This document shows, one piece after another, positions 10,424 through 23,483 of a stretch of DNA of 64,000 nucleotides; the first letter of the stretch is position 1; every line of letters starts with the position of its first letter. A model generated the notes under the pieces. It saw only the letters and a list, made by a program, of their open reading frames with translations, ran no database searches and had not been told where the DNA came from. The stretch comes from Hyalella azteca. Lineage: Eukaryota > Arthropoda > Malacostraca > Amphipoda > Hyalellidae. The stretch lies in NCBI RefSeq assembly GCF_000764305.2, contig NW_025946617.1, positions 1 through 64,000 of the forward strand, read 5' to 3'. Position numbers and translations under genes: made by a program.

Positions 10424-13400
10424 CGGTAACAACTCGACACTATTTTGCTTATTGAAACCTGAGACCTTGGCTGCTATTCTCGCTCGAGAAGAGAAGAACC
10501 TCGCTCTTGGCTTCTGCTCAAGATTTCAGGCTTCTCCCTAGAGATCATCACCTGACGAAAGATACATCAGAATATTTAAATGTTTAACCTCTCATTTCTA
10601 TCAATTTAATCGGTAATTTAAATTTAATTTAATCGGTAATTTTTCACTTTAAAAGTGGAAAGTAATCAGAATAATTAACGTTTATATTATAACCTTACAT
10701 TCCTAATTCTCCATCACGTGGGCTTCTTCACATTTCATTATTTTTACTATTAATTTTCAAGGCTTGGTGTCCACAAATATCGTATCTTTATAGGGCTTTC
10801 TTCATATTTATAAGGCTTTGCGTGTGCAGTTAACGCGATTCCAAATTTGATCAAAGCTTACCACATGTGCTACATGTGTTCAATTAGCTTTGAAAAACTG
10901 AAAATTCTGACCTGATATTGCACTGAATGAAAGGTTACTAGGTAATTTTTCGCTCTGAAATCCATAGTTAATCTGAGTAGAAACTTTAACAGTTCGAAAT
11001 TGCTTTCGAACCCCACAGAGAATCTAAGAATTCGTCCATCCAGTAATGATTTTATGAATCAACGACCTCGTGTTGTGCATGTTCTGTTGCAGCATATTCT
11101 AAACATAACTGAATTTCAAACACATTGGTTTTTCAATTTTCATTAATTGAGCGAAGTTCGTGACCAGTTATATTTTTTCAAAAAAGATGGAAAATGGATA
11201 ATTCTACTTGGCTCTTACATGATGCTATCTATTCGAACGACATGATACCGGCAGTGCGAGCTTCTATATCTTCAGGAAAATCCTGCATATTTAAAATTCC
11301 ACAAGGGATCAAGAATCGTTAATATCATATACTAAATTAAATTCAAGACTCAGTGAATCGTTATATCAAAATCCCAATTCGACTTTGGGTGAACAGTTTT
11401 TTCATCAAAGCAATTATTCTAAAATTTGCGTGAACAATATGGAAGAATTTTAATTCAAATTTGAATGGCAATAACGTAAAAATGTTCATATACGTATAAC
11501 AGAGATATTGTATGGCGTCTTTCTAATATTCAAAGCCGTTCTGTGGGAACGCAATAATACGTATGGCCTTGCTTAGAAATACTGAAGTGATCGCAGCCTA
11601 TTGACAGAAATAATACAGCCTATGGAGCCTTCCTAGTTAAATAAGAAAAACAAAGAGGAATTCCTGAGTTAGTTCAACACCGCAAATACACATTGATATC
11701 AAAAATTATAATATGACTTTGAATATATCTCACAAGGTAATGTGAATCAAAAATCTTATACCAAGCATAAATCTACATAACGCAAAGCAGGGGTGAAAAT
11801 TTTCATAGAAGATGTAGGGGTTTGCGAAATTTTGTAATAATTTATTTGGTACTTGCTCTGCGAGATTTTTTTGAGGAGCCTCTTAATCGTAATTGATCAA
11901 TGTTTTATAGGTAGACAGCGAAGAAAGATAAATATCGAAGACATCCCAAACCCTACTCCGGATATTAACCATTAAAAAATTTACCACATGAGTGAAGGCC
12001 TGGATGTGACATAGCTCAGTCAATGACTGAGCCATAAATTAGAAGTGATGCACACTGTTATGATATCAATATAAGAACGCTGATGTGATGAAACTAACAT
12101 AGATGTTGATCGTCTAGCACTAACTTGATTGAGATACATCAAGCGAAGGCAGTAAACCTTCGAGCGCATCCAGCGCGTTCGAAGCTCCGAAGATCAAGTC
12201 AAGACAGAAAAATTTGAATCGTATAAACTTGAGCAGGCCATGAATATCGACTTGCACGGAGAGAATGCAATAACGAGCACGAGGCTTGATCGAGGCGCCG
12301 GGGGGTTTGCAAGAAGCAAACAACGAAGTTAGAATGAATAAAGGCAGCACCGCCTCAAGACATTGCATTCCTCGCTTTTAATAATGAGACTTTTCCTGTT
12401 CTCCTGGGGTGCTCGTCTCTGATATATTAAACGCAAAATCCTGCTCAGTCTCTTCTATTCTGCGGCGGACAGAGCAAGAAGGTTATCACTGTCTGAAGGA
12501 GTAAATGCAATCTGTAATACCTACAGCGAATTAGCGCTCAAAATGCATACCGTTTTCAAATTAAAGTTCGCATGTCACTGACTGAAATCGAGGCAAATTA
12601 TGCCTGTAGTATTATGTACAAATTATGTACATGTGTAATAATAATGCGTTCATAGAAACACTATTAATTAATTTTATACTATTTTTTTAATATGCACTTT
12701 GCCCTGATGTACTTTGATTAAATCATCTTAATGTCTTGAATTTCACAGTCAATATACGTGTTGAATCAGAATGTCACTACACCTAGAAAAATTCAGTTCA
12801 ATTGACTGATCACAAACGTGTTGCTCTTCGTCCATTACTGGACAGAATGCGAGTTAAGCGACCAAGTGTTTATAGAGAATAAGATTTCCCAAGTTCCAAT
12901 ATTGCTTGAGACCTGAACCACGGCAGCGCATAAAACCTGCCGTTAGGAGGCGTGCTGAGCACACATAATTTGCGACCAAAGCGCCACCATACGATGCCTT
13001 CTTAGCTCGACTCTCAGAGAAATAAGTTGGACGTTGTCATTATAACGATGTACTTTTGGACTTGTGCAAGGTTGGGTTGGTTGGTTGTGCTGTTTAGGCA
13101 AAAGAGCAAGGTGGTTGTGCTGTTAGCCTCTGCCAAAGGGCAAGTGAATATATCAGTGCTTCATCTACTTCATGCTTGTGTTGTGGACGTACAAGCGTGT
13201 CACAATTTGGACAATTTTACCCATTTATTTGGTGAGTTGATTAAGGTCTATAGTGTGACCTGATGGCAGGACGATGGAGCCTCGGGGCGTGATGCTTCGA
13301 CCACATAAGGACTATTCAATGGCAATCTTATCAAACTAAAACCGATTCTCTCTCCGATAATTTCGATCATTTTAATGGATCTTGCACAGCCACCAGACAT

Positions 13401-14159
13401 CCTAAAAGTTTCGATTACTCTGAAATTACAATTTGAATTTAGGTGTCTAGTGCAGATTTAAGTTCTGACCAACGTAAGTTTGCGTATAAATATTCTGATA
13501 AGCATTATAAGCCAACGAGCTCTTATATCTTCGATTTTCCAAAACGTCGTCTTATAAGAAATAAAATGTAGTAATTATTCATGATATCCCCATAGGCAGA
13601 ACACAGCTTTCACAATCAGCTGCACTTTGCAATTGGAGACTTTTTTTCGATAAAATTTACAGTAAATATGAATTCAAGTTATAGTAATTTTTTTTTCCTC
13701 CAATACTGTAACTATAATTTGAAATATGAAATTGAAATTAACAAATTATTCGCCGTTCATTAGAAATTGCCGTCCATCGTCACGTACCAAATTACACTTC
13801 AAACAATATTAAATGAATAACAGCTCATTGCCCAACAATTAATGCTAGAATTTATCTGTGGTTGGAAGTAGGACGTTCATTTGCACGAGCTTATTAGCGA
13901 GCGCTTGATTTTTCTGAAACAAATAGATTCATTTTAATCATCGTAATTACGAACAGTAAAATTCGTTGTGCTAAGCCTGATAAAAATAATTCGAGGCTAC
14001 GAATACTTCAGTCATCTTCTGCTAACATTTATAAACACTATTCATTGATATATTAGACTCCGATTTCATATGAAGGTGCTTATTATGCTAGCAAAAATCG
14101 ACGAGATCAAAAGCCTGAGCGAAGCTTAGTTTCTATGTATTGCTCTATCTTCGTACAAT
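10424..14159. other. AT-rich non-coding stretch
   Basis: No gene recognised. Minor features are a local duplication of TTTAATCGGTAATTT near 10602-10642 and a duplicated GTTGGTTGTGCTGTT near 13075-13125. A minus-strand frame at 12120-12368 starts with a hydrophobic run, but nothing else supports it. Confidence 0.5.
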
Positions 14160-14338
14160 GATAAAAAAATATATATAACTCAGTACTCACTGCAGTGAGT
14201 GACAGAGAGAGCATTTTATCGTCGACGAAACGTGAAGTCACGGACAGACGGACAGACTGACAGACTAACAGACAGAAGGATATTACGAGCACCTAATAGC
14301 GCCTTTTTCCATAAATGAGAAAACGCGCTAAAAGACTT
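14160..14338 (-). mobile_element. GTCY-rich dispersed repeat, copy A (reverse orientation)
   Basis: About 179 bp. Its reverse complement closely matches 17499-17677. Shared landmarks, read in the copy B direction, are CTTTTAGCGC, TTTTCTCATTTATGGAAAAA, a run of GTCTGTCTGTCCGT-type tetranucleotides, GTCGACGA, then GCAGTGAGTACTGAGTTATA. Interspersed elements with an internal (GTCY)n block are known in insects as mini-me or Helentron-derived elements. I infer that kind of origin but see no terminal diagnostic sequence. Confidence 0.8.
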
Positions 14339-17300
14339 ATTTTACAATGAACAACTAAAGCATAAAGTTTATAAGTAAGTATCGTTCGTAGAGCAGCAGC
14401 CATTCTTCCCGTTACGTTTCGTTTTACATTCACACACCGATAATGTTTTTTTATTGTCAAGTCCTTGTAGCTACGTATGGTTCTTGCTGCTTACATGTGT
14501 CAAGATTCCAAGCTTTTGCAGGTGTAACTTTTGCATGTTTTTGGAACTCTCTTATTGTCACGAATGAATGAAAAAATCTCTGTTAACCGGGTAGATCAAA
14601 CCGAGGGTAATTCCATGGATAATACACTAAGTGCATTAAAAAAACTAAGTGAAAGTGAGTGATAATGTAGTCTTTTGGTTAATTAAAGTCTTATTCACGT
14701 AATTTTGAACTGATGATGGAGGTATTCGCCTACACTTTTCAATAAATTTAAAATTAAATTGCTCAGCATTTTCTTTGATGTGGAATTCATGAAGAATTTG
14801 TGATTACAGAACCGTAAGGAGATAAAAAATTGTCTGGTTTTTGCTGGGATCACAGGTGTTTTGAAGTGATCAACGCTACGAAACCAGAAACCGGTCTCTG
14901 TGACAGATATTCTAGATATTTCTAAATTCCTAATTCAAATGTTTCTATTACTAATATTGTTCATTAGGATCCCAATATTTGATTAAGCTCAATTAATACG
15001 CTCAATTTTAAAGGTCACTACTGCAGCCATTTTGTGAATATGACTTCTGGTTATTAGGCATATATTGTAATTTTTTTATTTTTATTTTGTTCCGTATATT
15101 TTTTGTTTGGTAAATTTTTATGCAATCTGAATAAAACTAAATTTTCATTTTTTGCATTCGTTTATAATGCAATAGCGCTATATCGTCACTCTATCACATT
15201 CTCATGAATTCGCTTTTAGGGAAAAGAAATTGACTAGAATATTCAGATCGGTGTTATAATTCTGATGCCGAGTTCGTAGTTTTTTATTTGACAATGAACT
15301 ACCGCAAGTTTTTTGTTCATTTATAGAAGATATTTATGTTAGAGGGCGTGAAGAGAAAATACTGAAGGTGCTAATTTTCATATGCGTAATGGAAACGTTT
15401 TTCATGAGCTTTCTTCAAGTTGCGGTTCGATTTTCGGGTTCTTACCCGATTTTGAAGAATATGTTTGGCTCTTAAGATTTATTGCGCGTTATTGACTACC
15501 GATGCGAGGTTAAATTTCATCAAATCTATTCAAATCAGAAAAAATATTCAGCCACTTATCCGTCAGCGGCTTGTGCAATCACCAGCCTATCAGACTTGGA
15601 TGTTCTAATACGCCGACTCATTATCGCTTTCCAGGCGCAGAGAATCAGGCAATGTCAGATAGATCATGGACACACGTCTGCTGCCAAACACATGTTGAAG
15701 CTAATACAGGGATTATCTGAGCGAACGACGCGCCAGCCAACAATCACGGCACCCAATTCAGTAGCAGGTCGTGGTCGTGTTAAGATTAAGATAGCATCAT
15801 GAATTGTAACGCACGTTTCAAAGCGACATAAAATTAATATAAATATTTAGGATCAAATTAAGTGGAAAGATTAACATATATAAGAGAAAACATTAGATTC
15901 ACGAGAGAACGTTTCACACAAGTATTGCCACATTTTGAAATTTTGAGCATTATTCAATGCCGAACACAAATTAGTGGTTGAGTCGGAGAGATGGCGGTGT
16001 CCGAACAAAGGATATTGCGGACCTCGAGATGCGGGCGTCACGCTGTAGCCCGCCTCATGTATTCTACGTTGGGCATCCGTCAAACTGAGCTCTAAATTGC
16101 GACCAGCATCACGGGGAGGTCAGGCGATGTCGGTGCATTTCATGCAATAAGGACACGAGCACAAGTCCAGCACTTGAAGGCCACGCGGCCACTCCAAGTT
16201 ATTGGGAATGCCTTCAAAGCCTCCCAACTCAGGAGGATCAAACGCAAAGAGATGGCGTATTTGCAAAGAAGCGCTTGCCAGAGATGCATCGGAGTTGAGC
16301 GAGCCTTGTATCTACCAAAGAACCTTGCTATAGTCATAACCGAGAAGTACTTTTGTCGATGGAATCTTTGCCTCCAACCAACTGGTAGGCAACGGAATTA
16401 TTACCGCGTGTGCTCACTCGGCGACAACATCAAGACGAGATGAAATCGAGGCTCGATTTGATTGTATTTATAGCAAAAATTTAATCAGTGTATTTTTCAG
16501 TGTTTATTCATTGCGATAGCAATTTGGCATTAATAAATTTGGAAGTAGCATTGATATGATCAAGAATATATACGAATAATTTGAGACGGCTTAACCAACC
16601 GCCCGCCATTGATATTGTATCTCATCATCACTCTACTTCCAAATAACGAGAGAAAGAGAAACGTATTAATTTTAAATATCTTGAACTAAAGATTATTATA
16701 TAACTTGAATGACGAATTACCTTAACTTAACACGATATCTTGACGTCGCACGGCATCTTAATTCAATTCCAGCGATGCGATGCATAGTCAATAACATTCA
16801 TTCGTCATTCAGTATAATTCCTACTCATGCTACAAGCAAGAAAAAATAATGTAGATACAATGAAGACGTATCACAGATGTATTAAACTACGTTATAGATG
16901 TGGAACACATTACTGATGGCTGAGGCATCAACGCCAACGGGTATGGGCATGAACGTTGTATTGTAACAAACAGAGACACAAATGCGAGGCGGTGACTGCG
17001 AGGTCTCGCTTCCTTTGTTTGCCCGTCGCGTCATAGATAGTCTGATGTAAAGCCATCTGTATTGACGCAGAACGCAGAATTCAACCATTAATAAGCGCTA
17101 TTGTATTCACGAAACTCGGTCAGACCAAGCATCTCAGCTCGACTTAACTCCATGCGACAACACAAACGAACATTGAAAGCTTTGTTCTAAGCACAATTTG
17201 CTACTTGCAAGAAGACCTTGGTTCGTTGAGCAATAAAAAGGGATTACTCTGATTATGATGGGCTGATGGTTATAGGAGTTTTTCAAAAAATTACAACAGA

Positions 17301-17498
17301 TAAATTATTTCAGTACAAATGCCTAGAATATTGCTTGTGTCTTAATCTACAGTTGATTGCACAATAAAAAAAATTGAAATTAACTGGAGGACTATAATGA
17401 CGAAGTGCTGGCAAAAAATCTACATTCTACATGATGTATGCACGATTTTGATGTAATACATTATTTACTATGCCGAAAGTAAGATAGAAAACCTGAAA
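14339..17498. other. Non-coding stretch with a GC-richer block
   Basis: No gene recognised. A plus frame at 15482-15802 (106 codons) and frames on both strands across the GC-richer block 15960-16440 carry no identifiable motif. Confidence 0.5.
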
Positions 17499-17677
17499 TG
17501 TCTTTTTAGCGCATTTTCTCATTTATGGAAAAAATGCACTAATGTGCTCGCCATTTCCGACTGTCAGTCTGTCTATCCGTCTGTCCGTCCGTGACCACGT
17601 GACTGTCCGTCCGTCGACGAGAAAATGCGCTCTCTCACACTCATTGCAGTGAGTACTGAGTTATATTTTTTTACGAA
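17499..17677 (+). mobile_element. GTCY-rich dispersed repeat, copy B
   Basis: Second copy of the repeat at 14160-14338, in opposite orientation and of the same length. The tetranucleotide block reads CTGTCTATCCGTCTGTCCGT and is followed by GTGACCACGTGAC and GTCGACGAGAAAATGCGC. It ends at GAGTTATATTTTTTTA. Flanking sequences of the two copies differ, so this is an interspersed family and not a segmental duplication. Confidence 0.8.
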
Positions 17678-18387
17678 TCTGCTTTAGCAGATACAGTTTA
17701 TTCTGCAAGTTAAAATGTTCAAAGTACCCTAATTTTGCAGGTATGTGTGTGGGGCTGAACAATGCTATTCACACTCAGTATAACCACTATGATACTCATA
17801 AGTAAAAATTATAAAGTCGCATGAACAAATCAACAATGCATCATTCAAGATGAATCTCAGTTCTCCTTCTCCATAACATAATTCTGCATAAATTAACAAA
17901 AATTTCATTCAAATGTACGTAGCTGTTTAAATATAGGAAAATACATCTAAATTTTCCTAAATAGAATCCTTACTACTGAACGGAATTTGTCCTTAAGTGA
18001 CAAAATAGCAGTTGTCCCTACAACAATGTTAGTAAGTACGAATGCGGACCAAAGCTTACCACGAACTAAGCATTTCTCGTCAATTGATTGTTGACATTAA
18101 GCTCCCGTTCTATTTTGAAATTTCCCTCTTCAGAGTATAGTTCTGACCCATCATTGTTCATGAGTACCAATCTAATGCTGTTTAGGTTAATAAAAATTCG
18201 CGAGGTTATAGTGAGCTGTTCTCCTATGGCTTTTACCCAGAGCTCCTACAGAGAATGAAAGTATTATTAATTATGAAAGTATAAAATATTATTGAATGAA
18301 TGTTTTACATCTCTTTTATTTCGCTTAATTCCGTGCCAGATTAATATCAGGAATATTAAGTTACGGTCTCCTTTACTTGCATTTCAG
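17678..18387. other. AT-rich non-coding stretch
   Basis: No gene or repeat recognised. Confidence 0.5.
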
Positions 18388-18512
18388 GTTATACCGAAAC
18401 AGCTGCGGCTCGTGGTCCACGTGGTCATTGTGTTAATTTCTGTGGTTGCGTCACTATTTTGTCTGGTGATTTTATTCTCAAAAGAATTTACTTGTTTGCT
18501 TGGTGTTTCATG
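18388..18512 (+). CDS. Candidate internal exon encoding a transmembrane helix
   Basis: A strong 3' splice acceptor (CTTTACTTGCATTTCAG) is followed directly by an open frame. Its first ten codons are GC- and GTG-rich, unlike the flanks. It reads VIPKQLRL, then about 25 hydrophobic residues (VVHVVIVLISVVASLFCLVI and on), then SKEF. A possible donor, ATG|GTTAGT, lies at 18512/18513, giving a 125-nt exon. I do not recognise the protein. The evidence is the splice signals, composition and hydrophobicity only. Stops occur soon after the donor in the same frame. Confidence 0.22.
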
Positions 18513-21500
18513 GTTAGTAAAATAACGTATAAAGTAGTAAGAGCTAACTTTTCAAACTATCTAATAATATTTACAAATAAAATTATTTTTATTTATCACA
18601 TACATCAACAATTAAAACTACATAACTTAATTTATGTCATCTCCTTTCATCTTTGCCGTACGATTTATGACATTTATCAAATTTGAACAGCACATGTAAA
18701 CCAGTTTACCATCACACGATAGCAGAATTATGCTAGATAAAATGATTATAAGTGAGGAAACAGATACCCTAAATATTGTTCGCATGACGATACATTTTGT
18801 TAACCTAATGTGTTGACGTGGCGAATGAAGAGGAAAAGAGCACGACGCGAGCCCTGCTGGGGAAATTGAATTAGGATCTTAAGAGACTGAGTGTTAAGAG
18901 TGCGGAGAACAGTGGAGTCTGTGGGTGGCAAAGAAAACAGTAATCTAAGGATTGTGAGGACAAAGGAATTAGGTAAAAATGCTTTACTTTAATTGTTTCA
19001 AGATGCCGACCTTAAATCGCTTTTTTTTTTGCTCAATTCCTTAAAGACGCCGACCGTCCTGCCTCGTTAAACACAATAGCCGGGTGGTGTACATGTGTAT
19101 GAAGTTTGATTAATTTAAGTATAAGCGTATATTATCTCTGAATATAAAATAAAGCCTGTCGTAAGATTGGCGGATAACACAAATAACTTGAAATTTCGAA
19201 TTAATTAAGAAAACTGTTACCTATTTCCAACATATTCTGATGAATCTCATTAATTTTCTCAAAATCAAATCGATCACTAAATTAATTGATTTAATTCAGT
19301 TCAAATTCAATGTGAAAAAAGTAACCTTATAAACAAACATTCGGGCCTAAGTAAAACTGAAAGATTTAATTTAAGCCTTTAATGGTAGATGTTAAGACAC
19401 TGCTCCCATGGCTTAATTGAAGCAGACAACATTGATCGCGATCCAATATAGGCATTGTAATAATTGTTATTACTCATGTTCAATTAAGATATTCTATTAG
19501 CTTTTGTGATAGTATTTGGGGAGACACCATAATTTATAAGTAGATTTTGAATCTAAAATTTGGAATATATATTAAAACGATCATAAGAACATAACGCACA
19601 CTAAAAAACAGATCGAACAGCTACGTAACGATCGAAAGACTTAGAAAGTTTTAGTAAAACCAAATGGCGGGAGCGTTTTAAACAATCAAGTAGCCGGGTC
19701 GAACGTTTCAACGTATATATGAATGTTTCCTGTTCAATATAACTGTTTCCAACAATCGATGAGACATTGCGGTACAAGCGTTAGCTCTTATTGGAAGCAA
19801 ATAGGCTTCCTCGCTGTCACCAGTGTAGTAATTTTCAGAAAAAATCTAAAAAATATAATATCGACGACATGAGCATCTCCAATATCGGGCACAAATTGAG
19901 TAAACTTTGTTTCGATTTATCTGGAGGAACTTGGGGGACGATTTAAAGCTGCAGCGAATTTCCAAATAATTTCGGTGTCAAGTGCGCGATGTTATTATTA
20001 GGATGTGTTATGATTTTATTTACTGAATTAATGCATTACAATATGAAGCTTCCATCTATTGCCTCGTTTTTTTTTCTCAGCACCATTTGATCGCAAAAGA
20101 TGCTCTATTTTACAAAATAGTTCCATTCATGTTTTTCACATTATCAATCGAGCTTTTGTATGAGCTTTTCTTGAATAGAATAATATTGTATTTTATCTAT
20201 GAAACCTCTGTCGAATAAACAACCTTTCATTCGAACATTGTACTAAGTCATGACAAAACGAAAAAAATGTAAGCTACATTCAGTATAAAAAAATTCCTGA
20301 GCTTTGCGCTGCAATGGTAAGAAATTCATCAGCATATACCGAGCCCATGACTAACGCAGCAGCTTGTGAAGCCACGGCGGAAGACGGCTTGCAGTTTCAG
20401 TAAAGCCTGGAAGGCAAAAGTTAATGCAGCTCACGTAGCAACGTTACGCGAGGCACGATTGTTTCTTGGGGTTAGCTTCAACAACTAGACTCGTTTCAAT
20501 TTTAGTGTGGCTTTGCTGCTTACTTACAAGCTACCAGCAAACACTGCCTCTATTTCTTCCCACAAAAAAAAATTAACCAACTCAAGCCATAAAAACGTAA
20601 ATGATGTTTCAGACGGCTTGGCTCGTAATGAGAGACGGGGCGCAAAGTTACTGCATTGGAGTTTTTGTGGACGAAGCAGAACTTCTGCCAGATCATACTT
20701 TTGCGGCGAGCAAGATATCTACTTATTTCTCTGATGGACTTCGAATCCTTTCCGAAATATGGTATAAATACGAACTCGTGGGAAAGAACTTGCTATATCC
20801 AGATGAAATATTTCTGACGGTACTTTCGTACTCCGCATAAATATTACTAGTTGCTTTGATGTAGAAAATTGGATTTTTTTGCCACGCGAAGAGAAATCAT
20901 TTATGCGTCTGTAAATGACGCAGTCCCTGAGTGATGGTTATCTTCCAAAAGAGTAAAGTTATAAATTTGAATCCAGCACGACTCTCATCGTTCATACGGA
21001 AATCTAAATTTTCAAGGGCAGGTTAATGTCCAAAATTCAGTATGAAAGTCACACGCGAACCAATTTTTGACTACAGCTAGAGTCAAAGACTAGATGAAAT
21101 AAAAACACATCAAGAAACAATTAGCTTCAAATATTTAGTACTACCCTTCATTCAAATACAGACGGAAATATTCATGCTACAGCAGCGGGGTTTGAGCAAA
21201 GCTGACCGTAGCATTCTTTATATTGTTATTGTTCTTGTTTTATTGTCATTTTAAATAGAATTGTTCGCCCATATATCATAGCTAACAGATTGAATGTGTA
21301 CATCCTCTAAGTCAGTTCATGTAAAAATGACGTAGTTTCTTGGCGCAGTATTTTAATTTAAAATTTAACGTCATTGTAAGCTTTAATATCAAAACCCCGA
21401 TTTGCCATAAAAGAGTCATATTTGTAGGGTTGGCACCTGCGCTTAGGTATTGGTCAGTGAACTGTGTGATCGGCGTGACAGAATATCGCTCAACGGCAAA

Positions 21501-21623
21501 TACACAGGCCAGCATCAATCGGCTTGCTTCAAACGACACACTTCCAAAGCTCAATCGGCTCGCACTGAACGACTTCCATCTGTAACTTTTCATCAAACGC
21601 TTCCACGGACGTTTTAGCATCAA
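18513..21623. other. AT-rich non-coding stretch
   Basis: No gene recognised. A somewhat GC-richer segment at 20330-20500 and small plus frames at 20507-20840 have no identifiable domains. 21420-21620 contains a local direct duplication around CAATCGGCTTGC/CAATCGGCTCGC. Confidence 0.5.
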
Positions 21624-21947
21624 TCACTGACGCGCGGTCAGCAGGTCGCGAAGGGATGCCCTGTGTCGGCAGGCAATTGGTACCCAGTTTGCAAACTGCG
21701 CGTGATCAATAAATGTCCTTCTCTGACTTCGAAGTTCACCGCGAGGTCCTGGCGAGTTCATTTGGTGGTTCCAAACCATTAGGTTCGATGGTCCAGTCGC
21801 TCCAAGGTCCCAAACAAAAAATACGACCAAAACTAGCACGGAAATTAAATGGTAAGTTGAAAAGCGACGCGAAATAAATCTCGGAACTCGTATCGTTGGC
21901 GAAGGCATCTCAATCCAACCGTTACTGTGATTGTATGTTTCGTTCAT
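21624..21947 (-). CDS. Candidate exon: N-terminus of a type II membrane protein (unidentified)
   Basis: A minus-strand frame of 107 codons starts at an ATG in good insect context (CAAATGA). The start is immediately preceded by CTAACAG, which could be a splice acceptor. The peptide has about 30 polar and basic residues (including FISRRF), then a single hydrophobic helix (YHLISVLVLVVFFVWDL), then a Gly/Pro/Arg-containing region. That layout fits a signal anchor, such as that of a Golgi enzyme, but no family is recognisable. The 21620-21800 part is GC-richer than the surroundings. The true exon end is unknown, and GTGAAC and GTACCA are weak donor options inside it. It could also be a chance frame. 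Confidence 0.22.
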   Translation of the reverse strand: MNETYNHSNGWIEMPSPTIRVPRFISRRFSTYHLISVLVLVVFFVWDLGATGPSNLMVWNHQMNSPGPRGELRSQRRTFIDHAQFANWVPIACRHRASLRDLLTARQ

Positions 21948-22974
21948 TTGCTGTTAGTTAATAGCACAATTCAATGAGTTATTTGGGTTTTCGAGACTTG
22001 ATATTTTTATTTTTTTCATTCATGTCAGAAAAATTTCTATTGGTTTGAGCATTTCCTGTACAAAAATGCATGTACAAATCATTCGTGATTTGCAATTTCA
22101 AATGGGGTGATGGGTAATTTGGAAGACTAAAGGAATTCTTCGGGCAATATTTTTTCATTTTGCAAACTTACAAAACTTTTTCCGAGCTTTATTCATTTAT
22201 GTATATATTTTTGGTAAAATCATTAGTGGAATTTTGTTTAAAAATTCGCTCTTTGAAAAACTGGAAAGTTAAAAATGAAACTAATCTCTCCTAAGGTGTC
22301 ATGAATATCAGAAAGACCACTACACCTTAAAAAACTAATGTTATATTCAAGTCAACTGTTGTGTGTTTCGTAAGGATGTGATTGTGAGTAAAAATTTTAA
22401 TTTAAGTGTAACTAGAGAGTTCAAACTAAAGACTTCTAGAGTAAAGTCAAAGTATATGAGGCATAAATTAGAAATACTGCGAGTATCCCTTTTACGGCCA
22501 ATCATCAATTTTTCTACGGTCAAGGAGACATTTCCGACAACCATTAACGTTAGCTATGATAATAGTTGAGTAGAAGCATATTGAGAAGTTCATTTAAACA
22601 GTTATGCAAGAATACCTAAAATTTGCAAGGGAGTGATATATACTCGTGGAACTAAATCAAACGCTCCAATGAGAGCATGATGAATGATCATTATGCTTGA
22701 ATGCGCTAAAATCGAATGTACTTGCAGCACATTAGGTGAGTTAAGAATTGAACATAGTTCACTCTAAATATTTGTAAGGTCTAGGGGTTGGAAAAAATAA
22801 ATGAAATGTCTGAGATTATGATTTGGTATTTTTTGAACAAGTTATAAACAATGAAAACGTGAGATATTTTTATGTTAAATTGTTCATTATTGCTGCTAAT
22901 TGATATTTTATCCTTGCACAGTTATTTTCAATACATTTTTGTGTTTATAACTTAACCTAAAACCTATAACTGGC
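21948..22974. other. AT-rich non-coding stretch
   Basis: No gene recognised. A Tc1 terminal repeat might be expected near the right end, ahead of the transposase remnant, but I could not see one. Confidence 0.5.
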
Positions 22975-23483
22975 AAACCTGCCTGGCTTTAAGAGAGGCC
23001 AAGTTGTTGCTGTCCGTATGGCAGGGGCTAGTGTGACAGAAACTTCCCGAATGCTTAACGTTTCTAGAGGTACTGTCTCAAAATGAAGGACTGCTTTTGA
23101 AAGAGAAAGAAAAACGTCATCAGCAAAGCACAGGTCTGCCGGCAAGTCGAAGTTGTCTGAGAGAGACCGTCGGTACCTAAACTCGCATTGTGAGGGACAA
23201 TCGAAAGACCACGCTGTTAAAATTACTACAGTCCTCAATGGACACCTACAGAGCCCAGTTTCCAGAAAACTGTCCGCCGAGAGCTATTGAATGATTTGGA
23301 TTCTATGGAAGAAATGCAATAAGAAAACCTCTGTTTCAGATACAAATGCTTCAAAGCGTGTTTAAGGTCTTCAGCAAAACTTCCAGAATTGGTCCCTCGA
23401 TGCAGTGTAAAACTGTGCATGATTTCCTCTGATGAATATTCGTTTATCTTATTTCCAACCTCTGGCTTATTTACGTTTTGGAC
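22975..23483 (+). pseudogene. Tc1-like transposase pseudogene, 5' part
   Basis: Conceptual translation with frameshifts recovers successive Tc1-family transposase blocks in the right order. The DNA-binding helix-turn-helix comes first (GFKRGQVVAVRMAGASVTET, then SRMLNVSRGTVSK). It is interrupted by a TGA at 23083-23085. Then come RTAFERERKTSSAKHRSAGK and LSERDRR, IVRDNRKTT, GFYGRNAIRKPL, and finally SDEYSFILFPTSG. The last matches the first catalytic Asp block (W-S/T-D-E) of the DD34E transposases. Several frameshifts and stops make it non-functional. Homology ends at about 23483, where a GC-rich satellite begins. The second Asp and the Glu blocks are not seen afterwards. The family assignment is secure and the exact ends are not. 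Confidence 0.92.

Noticed and set aside
12120..12368. Small secreted protein on the minus strand
   Set aside because: Its only support is a hydrophobic start. The frame has no splice signals, family match or paralogue.
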